The notes under the pieces are model-generated. The model worked only from the letters and a program-made list of their open reading frames with translations. It was not told the DNA's origin and did not search any database. Made by a program: the position numbers and the translations under genes. Shown one piece after another: positions 1 to 6,929 of a stretch of DNA of 13,944 nucleotides. Positions within the stretch are counted from its first letter, which is position 1, and the number at the start of each line of letters is the position of its first letter. Source of the stretch: DASUFI01 sp036274635 (GTDB taxonomy: Bacteria; Planctomycetota; B15-G4); contig DASUFI010000223.1 in the NCBI GenBank assembly GCA_036274635.1, positions 1 through 13,944 on the forward strand. The letters are read 5' to 3'.

Positions 1-2
1 TG

Positions 3-224
3 CGCGCCGAGCGGGCGATCGTGGCGCCGAACGAGGCAGCCGACCGTGGCCCCTCCCACGCGGAACGGCTCGAGGCAGCGTCCAAGATTCCGCAGGAAGT
101 CGTGGACGCGGCGAACGACGCCTACGAGCAGATTCGGTTGCGCGAGGCGGCGGAGAAGTCTCAGGCCCCGCCGGCGCCGGAGCTGCCCCCGCCTGTGGTC
201 GCGCGACCCTTCGGCGAGAACTGA
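3..224 (+). CDS. C-terminal part of an unrecognised protein (5' end outside window)
   Basis: The frame is open from the first complete codon at position 3 to a TGA at 222-224, so this is most likely the end of a gene starting upstream of the window. A GTG at 21 could be an internal start of a 67-residue protein, but no ribosome binding site precedes it. The visible residues form a charged, probably helical stretch (HAERLEAASKIPQEVVDAA) followed by a Pro/Ala-rich tail (APPAPELPPP) ending PFGEN. Third codon positions are mostly G or C, as expected for real coding in this DNA. I recognise no family. It is followed by 174 non-coding bases before the integrase, so it is probably not in the same transcription unit. 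Confidence 0.5.
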   Translation, partial: RAERAIVAPNEAADRGPSHAERLEAASKIPQEVVDAANDAYEQIRLREAAEKSQAPPAPELPPPVVARPFGEN

Positions 225-398
225 CGGCCGCCGACGGGGCGCGATTCCAGGCGGGCTGCCCGGACTCGGCTGAGGTTGCCGGCACGTTGCGGTTTTCTCC
301 GGGAATTCCGCGCGGGCCAACGTCCCATTACACGGGAAATGCCCTTCCCTTCCCGGGCCACCTGAGCGTGCATGTGGGCGACCTCCAAGGAGAACCCC

Positions 399-1271
399 AT
401 GCACCTGGCCCAGGCCCTCGACGCCTTCCTGCTCCAGCTCGCCGCCGACGGCCGCAGCGAGCACACCATTGGGCAGTACCGCCGGCACGTCGGCGCGCTC
501 GACCGCTGGCTGGCGGCAACACGTCGATCCCGCCGGCTCGCGGACATCGACCACGAGACGCTGGCGCTGTTCCTGACGAGCGCCGCCGCGCGCTGCCGGC
601 CGGACGGCAAGACGAAGCGCGCGACGAGCACGAACGCGCTGCGCACCTCGCTCCGGGCGGCGTGGGCCTACTGGCACGCCTCGGGCGCCGTGACGGTCAA
701 CGCCGCGCGGCTCATCCGCCGGGCGCGCTGCGCTCCCCCACCGCCGCGGGCGCTGAGCGACGAGGAGGTACGCCGGTTGCTCGCGGCCGTGCAGGGCGAC
801 ACACCAGCGCTGCGACGCGACGAGGCACTGCTGAAACTCCTCGCCAGCACCGGCGTGCGCTTGTCGAGCGCGCTCAACCTGCGCGTCGAGGACGTGGACC
901 TCGCCGCCGGCGAGCTGCACGTCCGGAGGACAAAGGGCGATGCGCCGGTCACGTTGCCGCTGAGCCGCGCGGCCGTGCACGACCTCCGCGGCTACCTGCG
1001 CGAGCGCCGCGACGGCTACCTATTCCCGGGCGAGGGCGGGCCTCTCAACCGACGCCAGGCCGGCCGACGGATCGAGGAGGCGGCGGCACGCGCGGGGCTC
1101 AGCGGTCGGGCCACGGCACACTCTCTGCGTCACAGCTTCGCGTGCGCCCTTCTCGCCAAGACCGGGAACTTGGCGATGGTGCAGCAGGCCTTGGCGCACC
1201 GGTCAATCGCCTCGACGGTGGTTTACGCGCGCGTAGATCGGGCGGGGCTGCGCGAGGCGTTGCGAGGCTGA
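399..1271 (+). CDS. Tyrosine recombinase/integrase (XerC/D-like size)
   Basis: Site-specific DNA recombinase of the phage-integrase family (PF00589), 290 residues, about the size of XerC/XerD and without an extra arm-binding domain. Residues 1-95 form the N-terminal SAM-like core-binding domain (RSEHTIGQYRRHVGALDRWL). The catalytic domain follows, and every expected catalytic residue is visible: Arg154 (STGVRLSSALNL), the hairpin Lys179 (RRTKGDA), His241 and Arg244 (AHSLRHSFA), His267 (ALAHRSI) and the nucleophile Tyr276 (TVVYARV). It therefore looks active. I chose the ATG at 399 because AAGGAG at 387-392 lies six bases upstream; an in-frame ATG at 372 has no such site. Upstream DNA contains ggaattcc (302-309) and the inverted pair cgggaa/ttcccg (333-338, 350-355), possible operator or recombinase sites but short. 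It probably integrates or excises the element encoded to its right. Confidence 0.93.
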   Translation: MHLAQALDAFLLQLAADGRSEHTIGQYRRHVGALDRWLAATRRSRRLADIDHETLALFLTSAAARCRPDGKTKRATSTNALRTSLRAAWAYWHASGAVTVNAARLIRRARCAPPPPRALSDEEVRRLLAAVQGDTPALRRDEALLKLLASTGVRLSSALNLRVEDVDLAAGELHVRRTKGDAPVTLPLSRAAVHDLRGYLRERRDGYLFPGEGGPLNRRQAGRRIEEAAARAGLSGRATAHSLRHSFACALLAKTGNLAMVQQALAHRSIASTVVYARVDRAGLREALRG

Positions 1272-1354
1272 GCAGGCCGCGGTGCCGAGCCGAGCGACGA
1301 AGCGCTGCGGCGGCGGGCTGCTCGTAGCGGCCGACCCGCAGCCATCCGGCGAAC

Positions 1355-1423
1355 AGTCCGAACGGTCCGAGCGGTCTGAATCGCCCAACCGAAGGGCGGA
1401 CGATCCGGACGGGCCGGACGATC
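1355..1423. repeat. Iteron-like 9-bp repeats, two groups of three in inverse orientation
   Basis: Three tandem 9-mers of the form GGTCCGARC lie at 1355-1363 (agtccgaac), 1364-1372 (ggtccgagc) and 1373-1381 (ggtctgaat). After a 15-base gap come three tandem 9-mers of the form CGGACGRKC at 1397-1405 (cggacgatc), 1406-1414 (cggacgggc) and 1415-1423 (cggacgatc). The TCCG core of the first group is the reverse complement of the CGGA core of the second. The block is non-coding, between the integrase stop and the start at 1477. Tandem short repeats beside replication genes are typical iterons or operators; which, if either, applies here is inference. Related 9-mers recur inside the primase gene. Confidence 0.6.
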
Positions 1424-1476
1424 GCGCCGGCGCCCCAACCTCGCGCTCTCGATTGCGGTAGGACGAGGGCGCGCGG

Positions 1477-2439
1477 ATGATCGTGGCCGAACCTATGCTC
1501 GAACTCCCGGACTGGCGGCAGGCGTGGAATGAGGCCAAGACGGTCGCCGAGGCCATCACGACCTCACTCTATGACCGCCTCCAGGGCAACGATGAGCGAT
1601 GGGCAGCCTCCGCGGACATCGCCGACGCCCAGGCTGTCCGCTGCGAGTTTCCACGCGGCTCTCCTTGGTGGATTCATGCATACCTCTCCGCCCGGTTTCT
1701 TCGCGGCAGTCGAACGCCTCGCAACGCTGAAGAGGCACTGCGCTTCTGCGTGGTCCTCCGCGACGGCATCGAGGGTCTCGACAACGAGTACATCCGTCGG
1801 CTCAACGACAAGGGTGTGGCGCCCGCCAACTACTACACGTTTCTGTCCCACGGCGCAGAACTCCTAGGCCGCTACTGTTCCCATCCCCCCAGAAACCAAG
1901 ACTACCGCCGAGCTGATGCGGTGGCGTTCCTGAACGGTCTGATCAATCAGTTGGCTTGGGCGATGGAGTCGGAGCGGAGCGAACGTGAGGCGCTCGATGC
2001 GCGCGTCCGCAAGTTGATCACGGTGACTGTAACGCCTTCGCCGGTGCGTCAATCGCCGCCCGCCGCCCCCGACGACGACCTTGACCGCGCCGTCCACCTG
2101 CAGCCGGTACTCCGCAAAGGCGCGCAAGTGGCGTTGACAGTTTCCGGCGTATCGCCGGTCGATGGCCTGCGTGTGAAGTCAACGATACCGGGGCCGACGC
2201 GAAGCACGCTGGCCCTTCTGGTCATGCGTGAAAGTAATCGAGTACACACCTGGGAAGGCTTGTTGAGCCGCGTCATGGAGAAGACCGAGCACGCAATCAC
2301 TTCCAGCAAGACGCTCGAGCGGCAAGGGCGACGCATCGCAGACAATCTGCCGCCATTCCTTCGGGGCTACTGGAACCAGGACGGCCAAGGCGTGACTTGG
2401 TCGGCAAGCTCGACCGAACTGCTGCCGCCCAAGGCGTAG
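1477..2439 (+). CDS. Unrecognised 320-residue protein, possible C-terminal winged helix
   Basis: No family is recognised. Residues 1-180 look alpha-helical with several Trp residues (PDWRQAWNEAK, SPWWIHAYLSARF, INQLAWAME). Residues 185-200 are a Pro-rich linker (TPSPVRQSPPAAPDDD). Residues 243-309 have the spacing of an OmpR-type winged helix: STLALLVMRESNRVHT, then WEGLLSRV, then TSSKTLERQGRRIADNL and a GYW...GVTW hairpin; this is a pattern reading, not a domain hit. The start is the ATG at 1477, with ACGAGG at 1463-1468 eight bases upstream. Base composition and codon use are visibly less GC-rich than in the flanking genes, suggesting a different origin. It sits between the integrase and the primase, directly downstream of the iteron-like repeats, so a role as element regulator or repeat-binding protein is possible but unproven. 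Confidence 0.75.
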   Translation: MIVAEPMLELPDWRQAWNEAKTVAEAITTSLYDRLQGNDERWAASADIADAQAVRCEFPRGSPWWIHAYLSARFLRGSRTPRNAEEALRFCVVLRDGIEGLDNEYIRRLNDKGVAPANYYTFLSHGAELLGRYCSHPPRNQDYRRADAVAFLNGLINQLAWAMESERSEREALDARVRKLITVTVTPSPVRQSPPAAPDDDLDRAVHLQPVLRKGAQVALTVSGVSPVDGLRVKSTIPGPTRSTLALLVMRESNRVHTWEGLLSRVMEKTEHAITSSKTLERQGRRIADNLPPFLRGYWNQDGQGVTWSASSTELLPPKA

Positions 2440-2505
2440 CGAGGCAACTCCAGCGCGCTGCCGGCCAGCGGACTGCTTGCTGCCGCCACCAGTGCTTCTT
2501 CGTCC

Positions 2506-2524
2506 GCTTGCCGCCGCGGCAAGC
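2506..2524. repeat. 19-bp near-perfect palindrome upstream of the primase operon
   Basis: The sequence gcttgccgc-c-gcggcaagc has nine-base arms around one central base. As RNA it could fold as a 7-bp stem with a 5-base loop, but no T-run follows, so an intrinsic terminator is not supported. The word gcttgc also occurs at 2475-2480 and gcttgcc at 2560-2566. It lies in the 192-base gap between the gene ending at 2439 and the primase start at 2632, where a promoter for the long operon is expected. An operator is a reasonable guess. Confidence 0.4.
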
Positions 2525-2631
2525 AAGGTCCGCACCTCGTTGCCTGCCGCGGCTGTGCGCTTGCCGAAAGGGTTGCCGACCTTCGATGTGGAGGAGCTGG
2601 CCTGCCCGGGTCCTCCCCACCGGAGAAGCCC

Positions 2632-5322
2632 ATGTCGGACCTAGCAGACGAACCCCATGGCGAGAATGCGGCGCGCCCACCCCTTGAAGTGGTGCCCGCC
2701 GAACTGCGTGTGACCCCCCAGTGGGTCTGCTTCAGACTCCTCCCACCGAGGAAGCCGAAGGGCAAGCCGACCAAGTTCCCGGTTGACCCCCAGTCTGGCG
2801 AGCCAGCGGACACGACCGACGCTGCGACGTGGGGCACCTTCGAGCAGGCGGTTGAGTTCGCCCAGGCCAACAGCCTCGCAGGCGTCGGCTTCGTGTTCAC
2901 GGGCGACGACCCGTACGTCGGCGTGGATTTGGACGACTGCCGAGATGCGACCACTGGGCTGCTGGCCGACTGGGCGCGCGCCATCGTCGATGGCCTGCAG
3001 AGCTACACCGAGGTGTCGTTCTCGGGTACGGGAGTTCACGTGCTCGGCCGCGGCACGCTTCCCGAGGGTGGCCGCAGGAAGGGTCGCATCGAGATGTACG
3101 AGCGCGACCGGTACTTCGTCGTCACGGGCCGGCACGTCGACGGCATGCCGACCACGATTGAGGAGCGGTCGGATGAGTTGGCGAAGCTGCATGCCGCGAC
3201 ATTCGCCAAGACGAAGCCGAAGAAGGCCAAGTCACAGCCGCCGCAGCGGAGAGCCGCCGACCTGTCCGACGACGAGTTGCTCGCAAAGGCACGCGCCGCG
3301 GACAACGGTGCGAAGTTTGACGCGCTGTACCGCGGCGACACAACCGGCTACCCGTCCCGGAGCGAGGCCGACCTCGCGCTGTGCGGGATGCTGGCTTTCT
3401 GGACGGGGCCCGAGGCAGCCCGGATCGACGCTCTGTTCCGGCGGTCCGGCCTCGTGCGCGAGAAGTGGGACGAGCGACACGGCGAGCAGACCTACGGCCA
3501 GCTCACCATCGCCAAGGCGCTGGAGGGCAAGACCGAGTTCTACACGCCGGACGGTTCGGACGCTGCGGACGGTTCCGGCGGCGGACGGGAGGGTTTCACG
3601 GCCACGCTCGTGAAGTGGGCGCTGGCCCAGGGCCTGCAGCTCTTCCACGACGACAAGGAGAACGGCTACGCCGCGGCCCCCGTGAACGGGCACATCGCGA
3701 CGATGCGACTTCGCGATCGGCGATTCCGGTCCTGGCTCAACCGAGGTGCTTTCAAGGAGCTGGGGCGCACCGCCACGGCGCAGGTCCTCAACGACGTGTG
3801 CGCCACGCTGCTCGGGATCGCCATCCACGACGCGCCCGAGGAGCGCGTGTTCGTGCGGATCGCTGAGCACGACGGGGCCATCTTCATTGACCTCGGGCGC
3901 CCCGAGTGGGACGCGGTCGAGATTACCGCCTCCGGCTGGCGCGTGGTCCCCACACCGCCCGTACGGTTCCGGCGGCCGGCCGGGTTCGTTGCGCTGCCGT
4001 TGCCCATCCAGGGCGGCACCCTCGCCGAGTTGCGGCCGTTCATCAACTGCACCGACGCGGACTGGCCGCTCATCCTGGCGTGGGCCGTGAGCGCCTGCCG
4101 TCCACGCGGCCCCTATCCCGTCCTCGTCATCACGGGCCCGCAGGGTTCTGCGAAGAGCACGATCGCGCGGCTGCTGCGCCTGCTCATCGACCCCAACACG
4201 GCGCTGCTGCGCAGCCAGCCCGGAGGCGACCGCGACCTCATCATCGCGGCCAGCAACAGCTGGCTCCAGACTTGTGACAACCTCAGCTCGATCACGCCGG
4301 CGGTTTCGGACGCCCTGTGCCGGTTGTCTACGGGCGGTGGGTATGCCACCCGAACCCTCTACACCGACGACGACGAGACGCTGTTTGACGTGCAGCGGCC
4401 GGTGACGCTGACCAGCATCGAGGAGGTCGTGACGCGGTCCGACCTTCTCGACCGCAGCCTGCTGGTGTACTGCCCCGAGATCCCCGAAGAGAATCGGCGA
4501 GCCGAGGAGGAGCTCCTCGCGGAGTTCGAGGCGGCGCGCCCCAGGCTCATGGGCGCGCTGTGGGGCGCCGTGGCGACCGGCCTGCGCAACATCCAGAGCG
4601 TCCGGGTCGAGCTGTTGCCGCGCATGGCAGACTTCGGGCGCTGGGGCGTGGCTTGCGAGCCGGCGTTCGGGCTGGTCGCGGGCGCCTTCCTGGCAGCCTA
4701 CCGCGGCAATCAAGAAGGAGCCGTCGCGCTGGCGCTTGAGGCCAACCCGGTCGCCTGCGCCGTGCGCGACCTGGTGTACGAGACCGGCGACACGATCCGG
4801 GACACGGCGGCGGGGCTCCTGGGAAAGCTGGACCTCCGGCGCGGGAGCGAGCGCCCGCCGCGAGACTGGCCCCAGACGCCCAAGGCCTTCTCGGGCTTGC
4901 TGCGGCGCGGCGTGCCGAGCCTGAAGACCATCGGCATCCTGGTCGCGTTCACGCGCGAGAAGGACCGCAAGCGCAAGCGCTGGATCACGCTCAGTCTCGC
5001 GCCCAAGAACAGCGTCCGAACCGTCCGAGACCGTCCGGACTCCGCGCCGACGACCCCGGAGACGCCGATTCCGGCCAATGGCGTCGGACGCACCGCGGAC
5101 GCACACACGGCGGACGCTGCGTCCGAAGCCTCGGCCCCCGAACCGGCCATCCCACCCGATCTCGAGGGGGCGCGGACGCAGTCGGACGGTTCGGACGCAG
5201 ATCTTGGAGGGTTGAGGGAGCCCGGCGCTGAGCGGGCCCGCGAGATCTTCGCGGACGCGGTCGAGGTGGATGCGGCCGCCGAGGGCCTCCAACTCGATGA
5301 GGAGGGTGGCCATGACGCCTGA
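2632..5322 (+). CDS. Primase-polymerase / superfamily 3-like helicase fusion (replication protein)
   Basis: Replication initiator-type enzyme of 896 residues. Residues 20-190 resemble the primase-polymerase domain of phage NrS-1-type proteins: acidic metal site VGVDLDD (Asp99, Asp101), SFSGTGVH (His136), and EMYERDRYFVVTG. Residues 212-300 match the helix-bundle domain that follows it (SEADLALCGMLAFWTG...FRRSGLVREKW). The helicase/ATPase part begins near 480: Walker A TGPQGSAKST (Lys508), Walker B-like WLQTCDN (Asp549), and a likely arginine finger in LLDRSLLVY (Arg608). The tail after 790 is low-complexity and contains DNA-level 9-mer repeats. It would prime and unwind element DNA. The start is supported by GGAG at 2622-2625, six bases before the ATG. 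Its last 11 bases overlap the SpoVG-family gene, so the two are translationally coupled. No key motif seems missing. Confidence 0.88.
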   Translation: MSDLADEPHGENAARPPLEVVPAELRVTPQWVCFRLLPPRKPKGKPTKFPVDPQSGEPADTTDAATWGTFEQAVEFAQANSLAGVGFVFTGDDPYVGVDLDDCRDATTGLLADWARAIVDGLQSYTEVSFSGTGVHVLGRGTLPEGGRRKGRIEMYERDRYFVVTGRHVDGMPTTIEERSDELAKLHAATFAKTKPKKAKSQPPQRRAADLSDDELLAKARAADNGAKFDALYRGDTTGYPSRSEADLALCGMLAFWTGPEAARIDALFRRSGLVREKWDERHGEQTYGQLTIAKALEGKTEFYTPDGSDAADGSGGGREGFTATLVKWALAQGLQLFHDDKENGYAAAPVNGHIATMRLRDRRFRSWLNRGAFKELGRTATAQVLNDVCATLLGIAIHDAPEERVFVRIAEHDGAIFIDLGRPEWDAVEITASGWRVVPTPPVRFRRPAGFVALPLPIQGGTLAELRPFINCTDADWPLILAWAVSACRPRGPYPVLVITGPQGSAKSTIARLLRLLIDPNTALLRSQPGGDRDLIIAASNSWLQTCDNLSSITPAVSDALCRLSTGGGYATRTLYTDDDETLFDVQRPVTLTSIEEVVTRSDLLDRSLLVYCPEIPEENRRAEEELLAEFEAARPRLMGALWGAVATGLRNIQSVRVELLPRMADFGRWGVACEPAFGLVAGAFLAAYRGNQEGAVALALEANPVACAVRDLVYETGDTIRDTAAGLLGKLDLRRGSERPPRDWPQTPKAFSGLLRRGVPSLKTIGILVAFTREKDRKRKRWITLSLAPKNSVRTVRDRPDSAPTTPETPIPANGVGRTADAHTADAASEASAPEPAIPPDLEGARTQSDGSDADLGGLREPGAERAREIFADAVEVDAAAEGLQLDEEGGHDA
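3548..3590 (+). repeat. In-gene cluster of 9-bp CGGACGNNN repeats (primase linker)
   Basis: cggacggtt (3548-3556), cggacgctg (3557-3565) and cggacggtt (3566-3574) are exactly tandem, with a fourth unit cggacggga at 3582-3590. They encode the Asp/Gly/Ser/Ala linker between the helix-bundle and helicase regions. The first 16 bases are identical to 5183-5198 near the 3' end of the same gene, and the unit matches the non-coding repeats at 1397-1423. Confidence 0.65.
5013..5040 (-). repeat. In-gene cluster of the same 9-bp repeat, inverse orientation
   Basis: cgtccgaac (5013-5021), cgtccgaga (5022-5030) and cgtccggac (5032-5040) are successive copies of the reverse-complement form of the CGGACGNNN unit. 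The orientation and reading frame differ from the clusters at 3548 and 5173, so they encode SVRTVRDRPD rather than an Asp/Gly linker. This argues that the DNA word, not the peptide, recurs. Confidence 0.6.
5085..5128. repeat. Further CGGACG/CGTCCG repeats with an inverted pair
   Basis: cggacgcac occurs at 5085-5093 and again at 5096-5104. It is followed by cggacg (5111-5116) and cgtccg (5120-5125), which form an inverted pair around three bases. All lie in the low-complexity tail of the primase-helicase gene. Confidence 0.5.
5173..5200 (+). repeat. Terminal in-gene cluster of CGGACGNNN repeats
   Basis: cggacgcag starts at 5173, cggacggtt at 5183 and cggacgcag at 5192. Bases 5183-5198 are identical over 16 positions to 3548-3563. 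The reading frame gives the peptide SDGSDA, as in the first cluster. Confidence 0.55.
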
Positions 5323-5596
5323 CCTCCGCGTCGGCGAGGTGCGCTTCCTCCCGGCCGCGGTCGAGGACGCCGAGCGTGGCTTGTTGGGCTACGTCGCCTG
5401 CGTCATCAACAACTCGTTGAAGCTGGACGGCCTGACCCTGCGGCGCACGCTCGCCGGCGAGCTGCGGCTCTCGTGGCCGGCGAGGACGGACCGTGCGGGC
5501 AACCGGCACCCGCTCGTCCATCCGGTGACCGACGAGGTGCGCCGCGAGGTCGAGCGCCAGGTCTACGCGGCCCTGCGGCTGGAGGCGGCGCCATGA
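5312..5596 (+). CDS. SpoVG-family nucleic-acid-binding protein
   Basis: A 94-residue protein that resembles the SpoVG family (PF04026): beta strands VGEVRFLPA (7-15) and LGYVACVINNSLKLDGLTLRR (25-45, written in outline), then LRLSWPARTDRAGNRHP (51-67) and a C-terminal helix VTDEVRREVERQV (72-84). The match is to the family's pattern of a conserved surface strand, an s-x-P-x-R-x-x-x-G hairpin and a P-V-x-x-x-x-R-x-x-I/V-E helix. SpoVG proteins are small nucleic-acid-binding regulators first known from sporulation in Bacillus; here the gene belongs to a mobile-element operon and need not concern sporulation. The ATG at 5312 has an excellent site, gaggaggg at 5299-5306, inside the end of the primase gene. 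It overlaps the primase by 11 bases and the next gene by an ATGA. Confidence 0.8.
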   Translation: MTPDLRVGEVRFLPAAVEDAERGLLGYVACVINNSLKLDGLTLRRTLAGELRLSWPARTDRAGNRHPLVHPVTDEVRREVERQVYAALRLEAAP

Positions 5597-5901
5597 TCGC
5601 GCGCGCCAGCCACGACCTGCCCGACGTGGCAAGCGGCTTCTCGCCGGAATCCGCGCTCGCGCCCGACGCGCGCCGGGCCGCGGTGGCCCGTCTGCTCGCC
5701 GTCGGCGCCCTGCGCGCGCTGTGGGCCAACGTGGGCCGCCCCATGGCCAACGTGGGCGCCCCCGCGCCGGGCGCCCGCGCCGCCCGCTCTCCGATTCCCC
5801 TTGCTCTCGGCGCCGAGGCTGAGCCCTCGTCGTGCCACGCGAGAGCGCCGGGCGCCGCCCGGCCGCCGCTCGCGGACGCCACGCCGGAGAGCGAGCGATG
5901 A
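5593..5901 (+). CDS. Unrecognised 102-residue Ala/Pro/Arg-rich protein
   Basis: No family is recognised. The frame is supported mainly by context: the ATG at 5593 overlaps the stop of the SpoVG-family gene (ATGA), GGAGG lies at 5581-5585, and its own stop overlaps the next ATG in the same way. Residues 1-47 could fold (ARRAAVARLLAVGALRALW), whereas the second half is low-complexity (GAPAPGARAARSPIPLALGA). It contains a 13-base direct repeat, ggccaacgtgggc, at 5724-5736 and 5745-5757. Without the exact overlaps at both ends I would doubt it, because any frame tends to stay open in such GC-rich DNA. Confidence 0.55.
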   Translation: MIARASHDLPDVASGFSPESALAPDARRAAVARLLAVGALRALWANVGRPMANVGAPAPGARAARSPIPLALGAEAEPSSCHARAPGAARPPLADATPESER

Positions 5902-6110
5902 CCTCACGCCGCAAGAGCCCCGAACCCTTCGACCCGATCAAGCGCAACACCTCGACCGCCACGGACGTCGAACTGGCCGGCTACCCCGAAGACCGCCTCG
6001 GCCTCACCCTGGCCGAGATCAGACACCTCACGATCGCGCTCGGCTGCGACGGCGCTGCGAACGAGGTGTGGACCGAGCTGGTCGCGCGCCGGCGGAAGGC
6101 GGGTGGCTGA
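5898..6110 (+). CDS. Unrecognised 70-residue protein
   Basis: A small soluble protein with a basic N-terminus (MTSRRKSPEPFDPIKRN) and a predicted helical half (LTLAEIRHLTIALG, then ANEVWTELVARRRKAGG). No family is recognised. The start at 5898 overlaps the previous stop by ATGA and has GGAGA at 5886-5890 about seven bases upstream. The stop at 6108-6110 shares one base with the next start (TGATG). The third codon position is almost always G or C. It is one of a series of coupled small genes between the primase and the recombinase. Confidence 0.7.
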   Translation: MTSRRKSPEPFDPIKRNTSTATDVELAGYPEDRLGLTLAEIRHLTIALGCDGAANEVWTELVARRRKAGG

Positions 6111-6436
6111 TGGCCTTCACGATCACCCTCGGCCACCACAAGAACCCCGACGTGCCCGGCGGCTACCGCGACCAACCGCTCGACCCCGGCCGCCCGCGCA
6201 AGGTGCCCGTGGCCTCGCTCGCGGACGCCGTGCGCGCCGCGGAGGACTACCGCGACCGCAACGCCCTCGGCGGCGGCAACTGGCGGCAGGCCGTCGTGCG
6301 CGACGCTGTCGGCAAGGTCGTCGCCACCGTCAGCTACAACGGCCGCCTCTGGTCGCCCGGCGGCGCGCCGATGGACGAACGGGGCAACGTGACCGGCCCG
6401 GTGCCGTCGTGGGCCAAGGGCGGTGCGCCATGGTGA
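6110..6436 (+). CDS. Unrecognised 108-residue small element protein
   Basis: A hypothetical protein with alternating strands: MAFTITLGHHKNPDV, a Pro-rich turn, a helix ASLADAVRAAEDYRDRN (35-51), then GNWRQAVVRDAVGKVVAT and VSYNGRLWSPGG (56-85). The 'G-K-V-V-A-x-x-S-Y-N-G-R-x-W' hairpin resembles small proteins of unknown function that I associate with phages and plasmids; this is memory of a pattern, not a named family. The start is at the TGATG junction with the preceding gene. The stop at 6434-6436 overlaps the next start by seven bases. It is cytoplasmic by appearance, with no signal or membrane segment. Confidence 0.75.
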   Translation: MAFTITLGHHKNPDVPGGYRDQPLDPGRPRKVPVASLADAVRAAEDYRDRNALGGGNWRQAVVRDAVGKVVATVSYNGRLWSPGGAPMDERGNVTGPVPSWAKGGAPW

Positions 6437-6729
6437 CGCGCGCCTCGACGGACCGCGTGGCCGCCCTCGCGGCCGCCTTCGCGCGGGGCCTGCGCAACAA
6501 CCTCCTCCCGAGGGTGCTGGCCGAGATCGACGCCGAGAACGCACGCCGCGCCGATCCCTCGTGCGCGAGCCACGACCACCTCGATGCCAACGAGGTCATG
6601 GACGACGCCTTCGTGGCGGTCATGGGCCGGGCGCCCAAGCCGGCCAGCGACGCCGACGCCGCGCTGATCAACGCCGCGTGGGACGCCGCCAAGGCGGCCG
6701 GGTTCGCGCCGGCGGGGGCCCGGCGATGA
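6430..6729 (+). CDS. Unrecognised 99-residue small element protein
   Basis: The sequence is helical throughout: VAALAAAFARGLRNNLLPRV (9-28), then LDANEVMDDAFVAVMGRAPK (50-69) and a closing ASDADAALINAAWDAAKAAG (71-90). The pattern 'DAN-x-x-M-x-x-A-F-x-x-x-x-G-R-x-P ... DAALINAAWD' looks like small hypothetical proteins carried by phages and integrated elements, but I cannot name a family. The ATG at 6430 is followed directly by an in-frame GTG at 6433, so either could be used; AAGGG at 6416-6420 fits the ATG. The gene overlaps its neighbours by 7 bases upstream and 4 bases (ATGA) downstream. Confidence 0.75.
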   Translation: MVTRASTDRVAALAAAFARGLRNNLLPRVLAEIDAENARRADPSCASHDHLDANEVMDDAFVAVMGRAPKPASDADAALINAAWDAAKAAGFAPAGARR

Positions 6730-6929
6730 AGCGGACCACGGACACCGCCGCCCTGCGCGCCCGCCTCGCCCGGCGGGTCGCCGAGCCCGGTCCGGCGCGC
6801 CAGCGCGGCACCGCGATGTGGCAGCTCGCCGAGGAGATCTCGGCCGTGACGGGCGAGCCCGTGCGCGCGATCTTCGACCGCGCCGTCCTGGACGCCGTCG
6901 CCGCCGAGATGCGGAGGGCCTTCCCGTGA
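6726..6929 (+). CDS. Unrecognised 67-residue protein
   Basis: A short basic-to-amphipathic helical protein (TAALRARLARRVAEP, then MWQLAEEISAVTGEPVRAIF and LDAVAAEMRRAF). No family is recognised. The segment EEISAVTGEPVRAIFDRAV could be a helix-turn-helix-like pair, but it is too short to judge. The start overlaps the previous stop (ATGA) and the stop overlaps the GTG start of the DUF2924 gene (GTGA). Reading-frame quality and exact coupling on both sides are the main support. Confidence 0.7.
   Translation: MKRTTDTAALRARLARRVAEPGPARQRGTAMWQLAEEISAVTGEPVRAIFDRAVLDAVAAEMRRAFP

Noticed and set aside
287..1327. Alternative 346-codon + strand frame across the integrase
   Set aside because: The overlapping frame contains a complete set of tyrosine recombinase catalytic residues; this one is Arg/Pro-rich without motifs.
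3232..5313. Open frame of 693 codons on the - strand
   Set aside because: It lies wholly opposite the primase-helicase gene, whose Walker A and polymerase motifs are clear. The reverse translation is low-complexity Arg/Gly/Ala/Pro sequence without motifs, as expected from GC-rich antisense frames.
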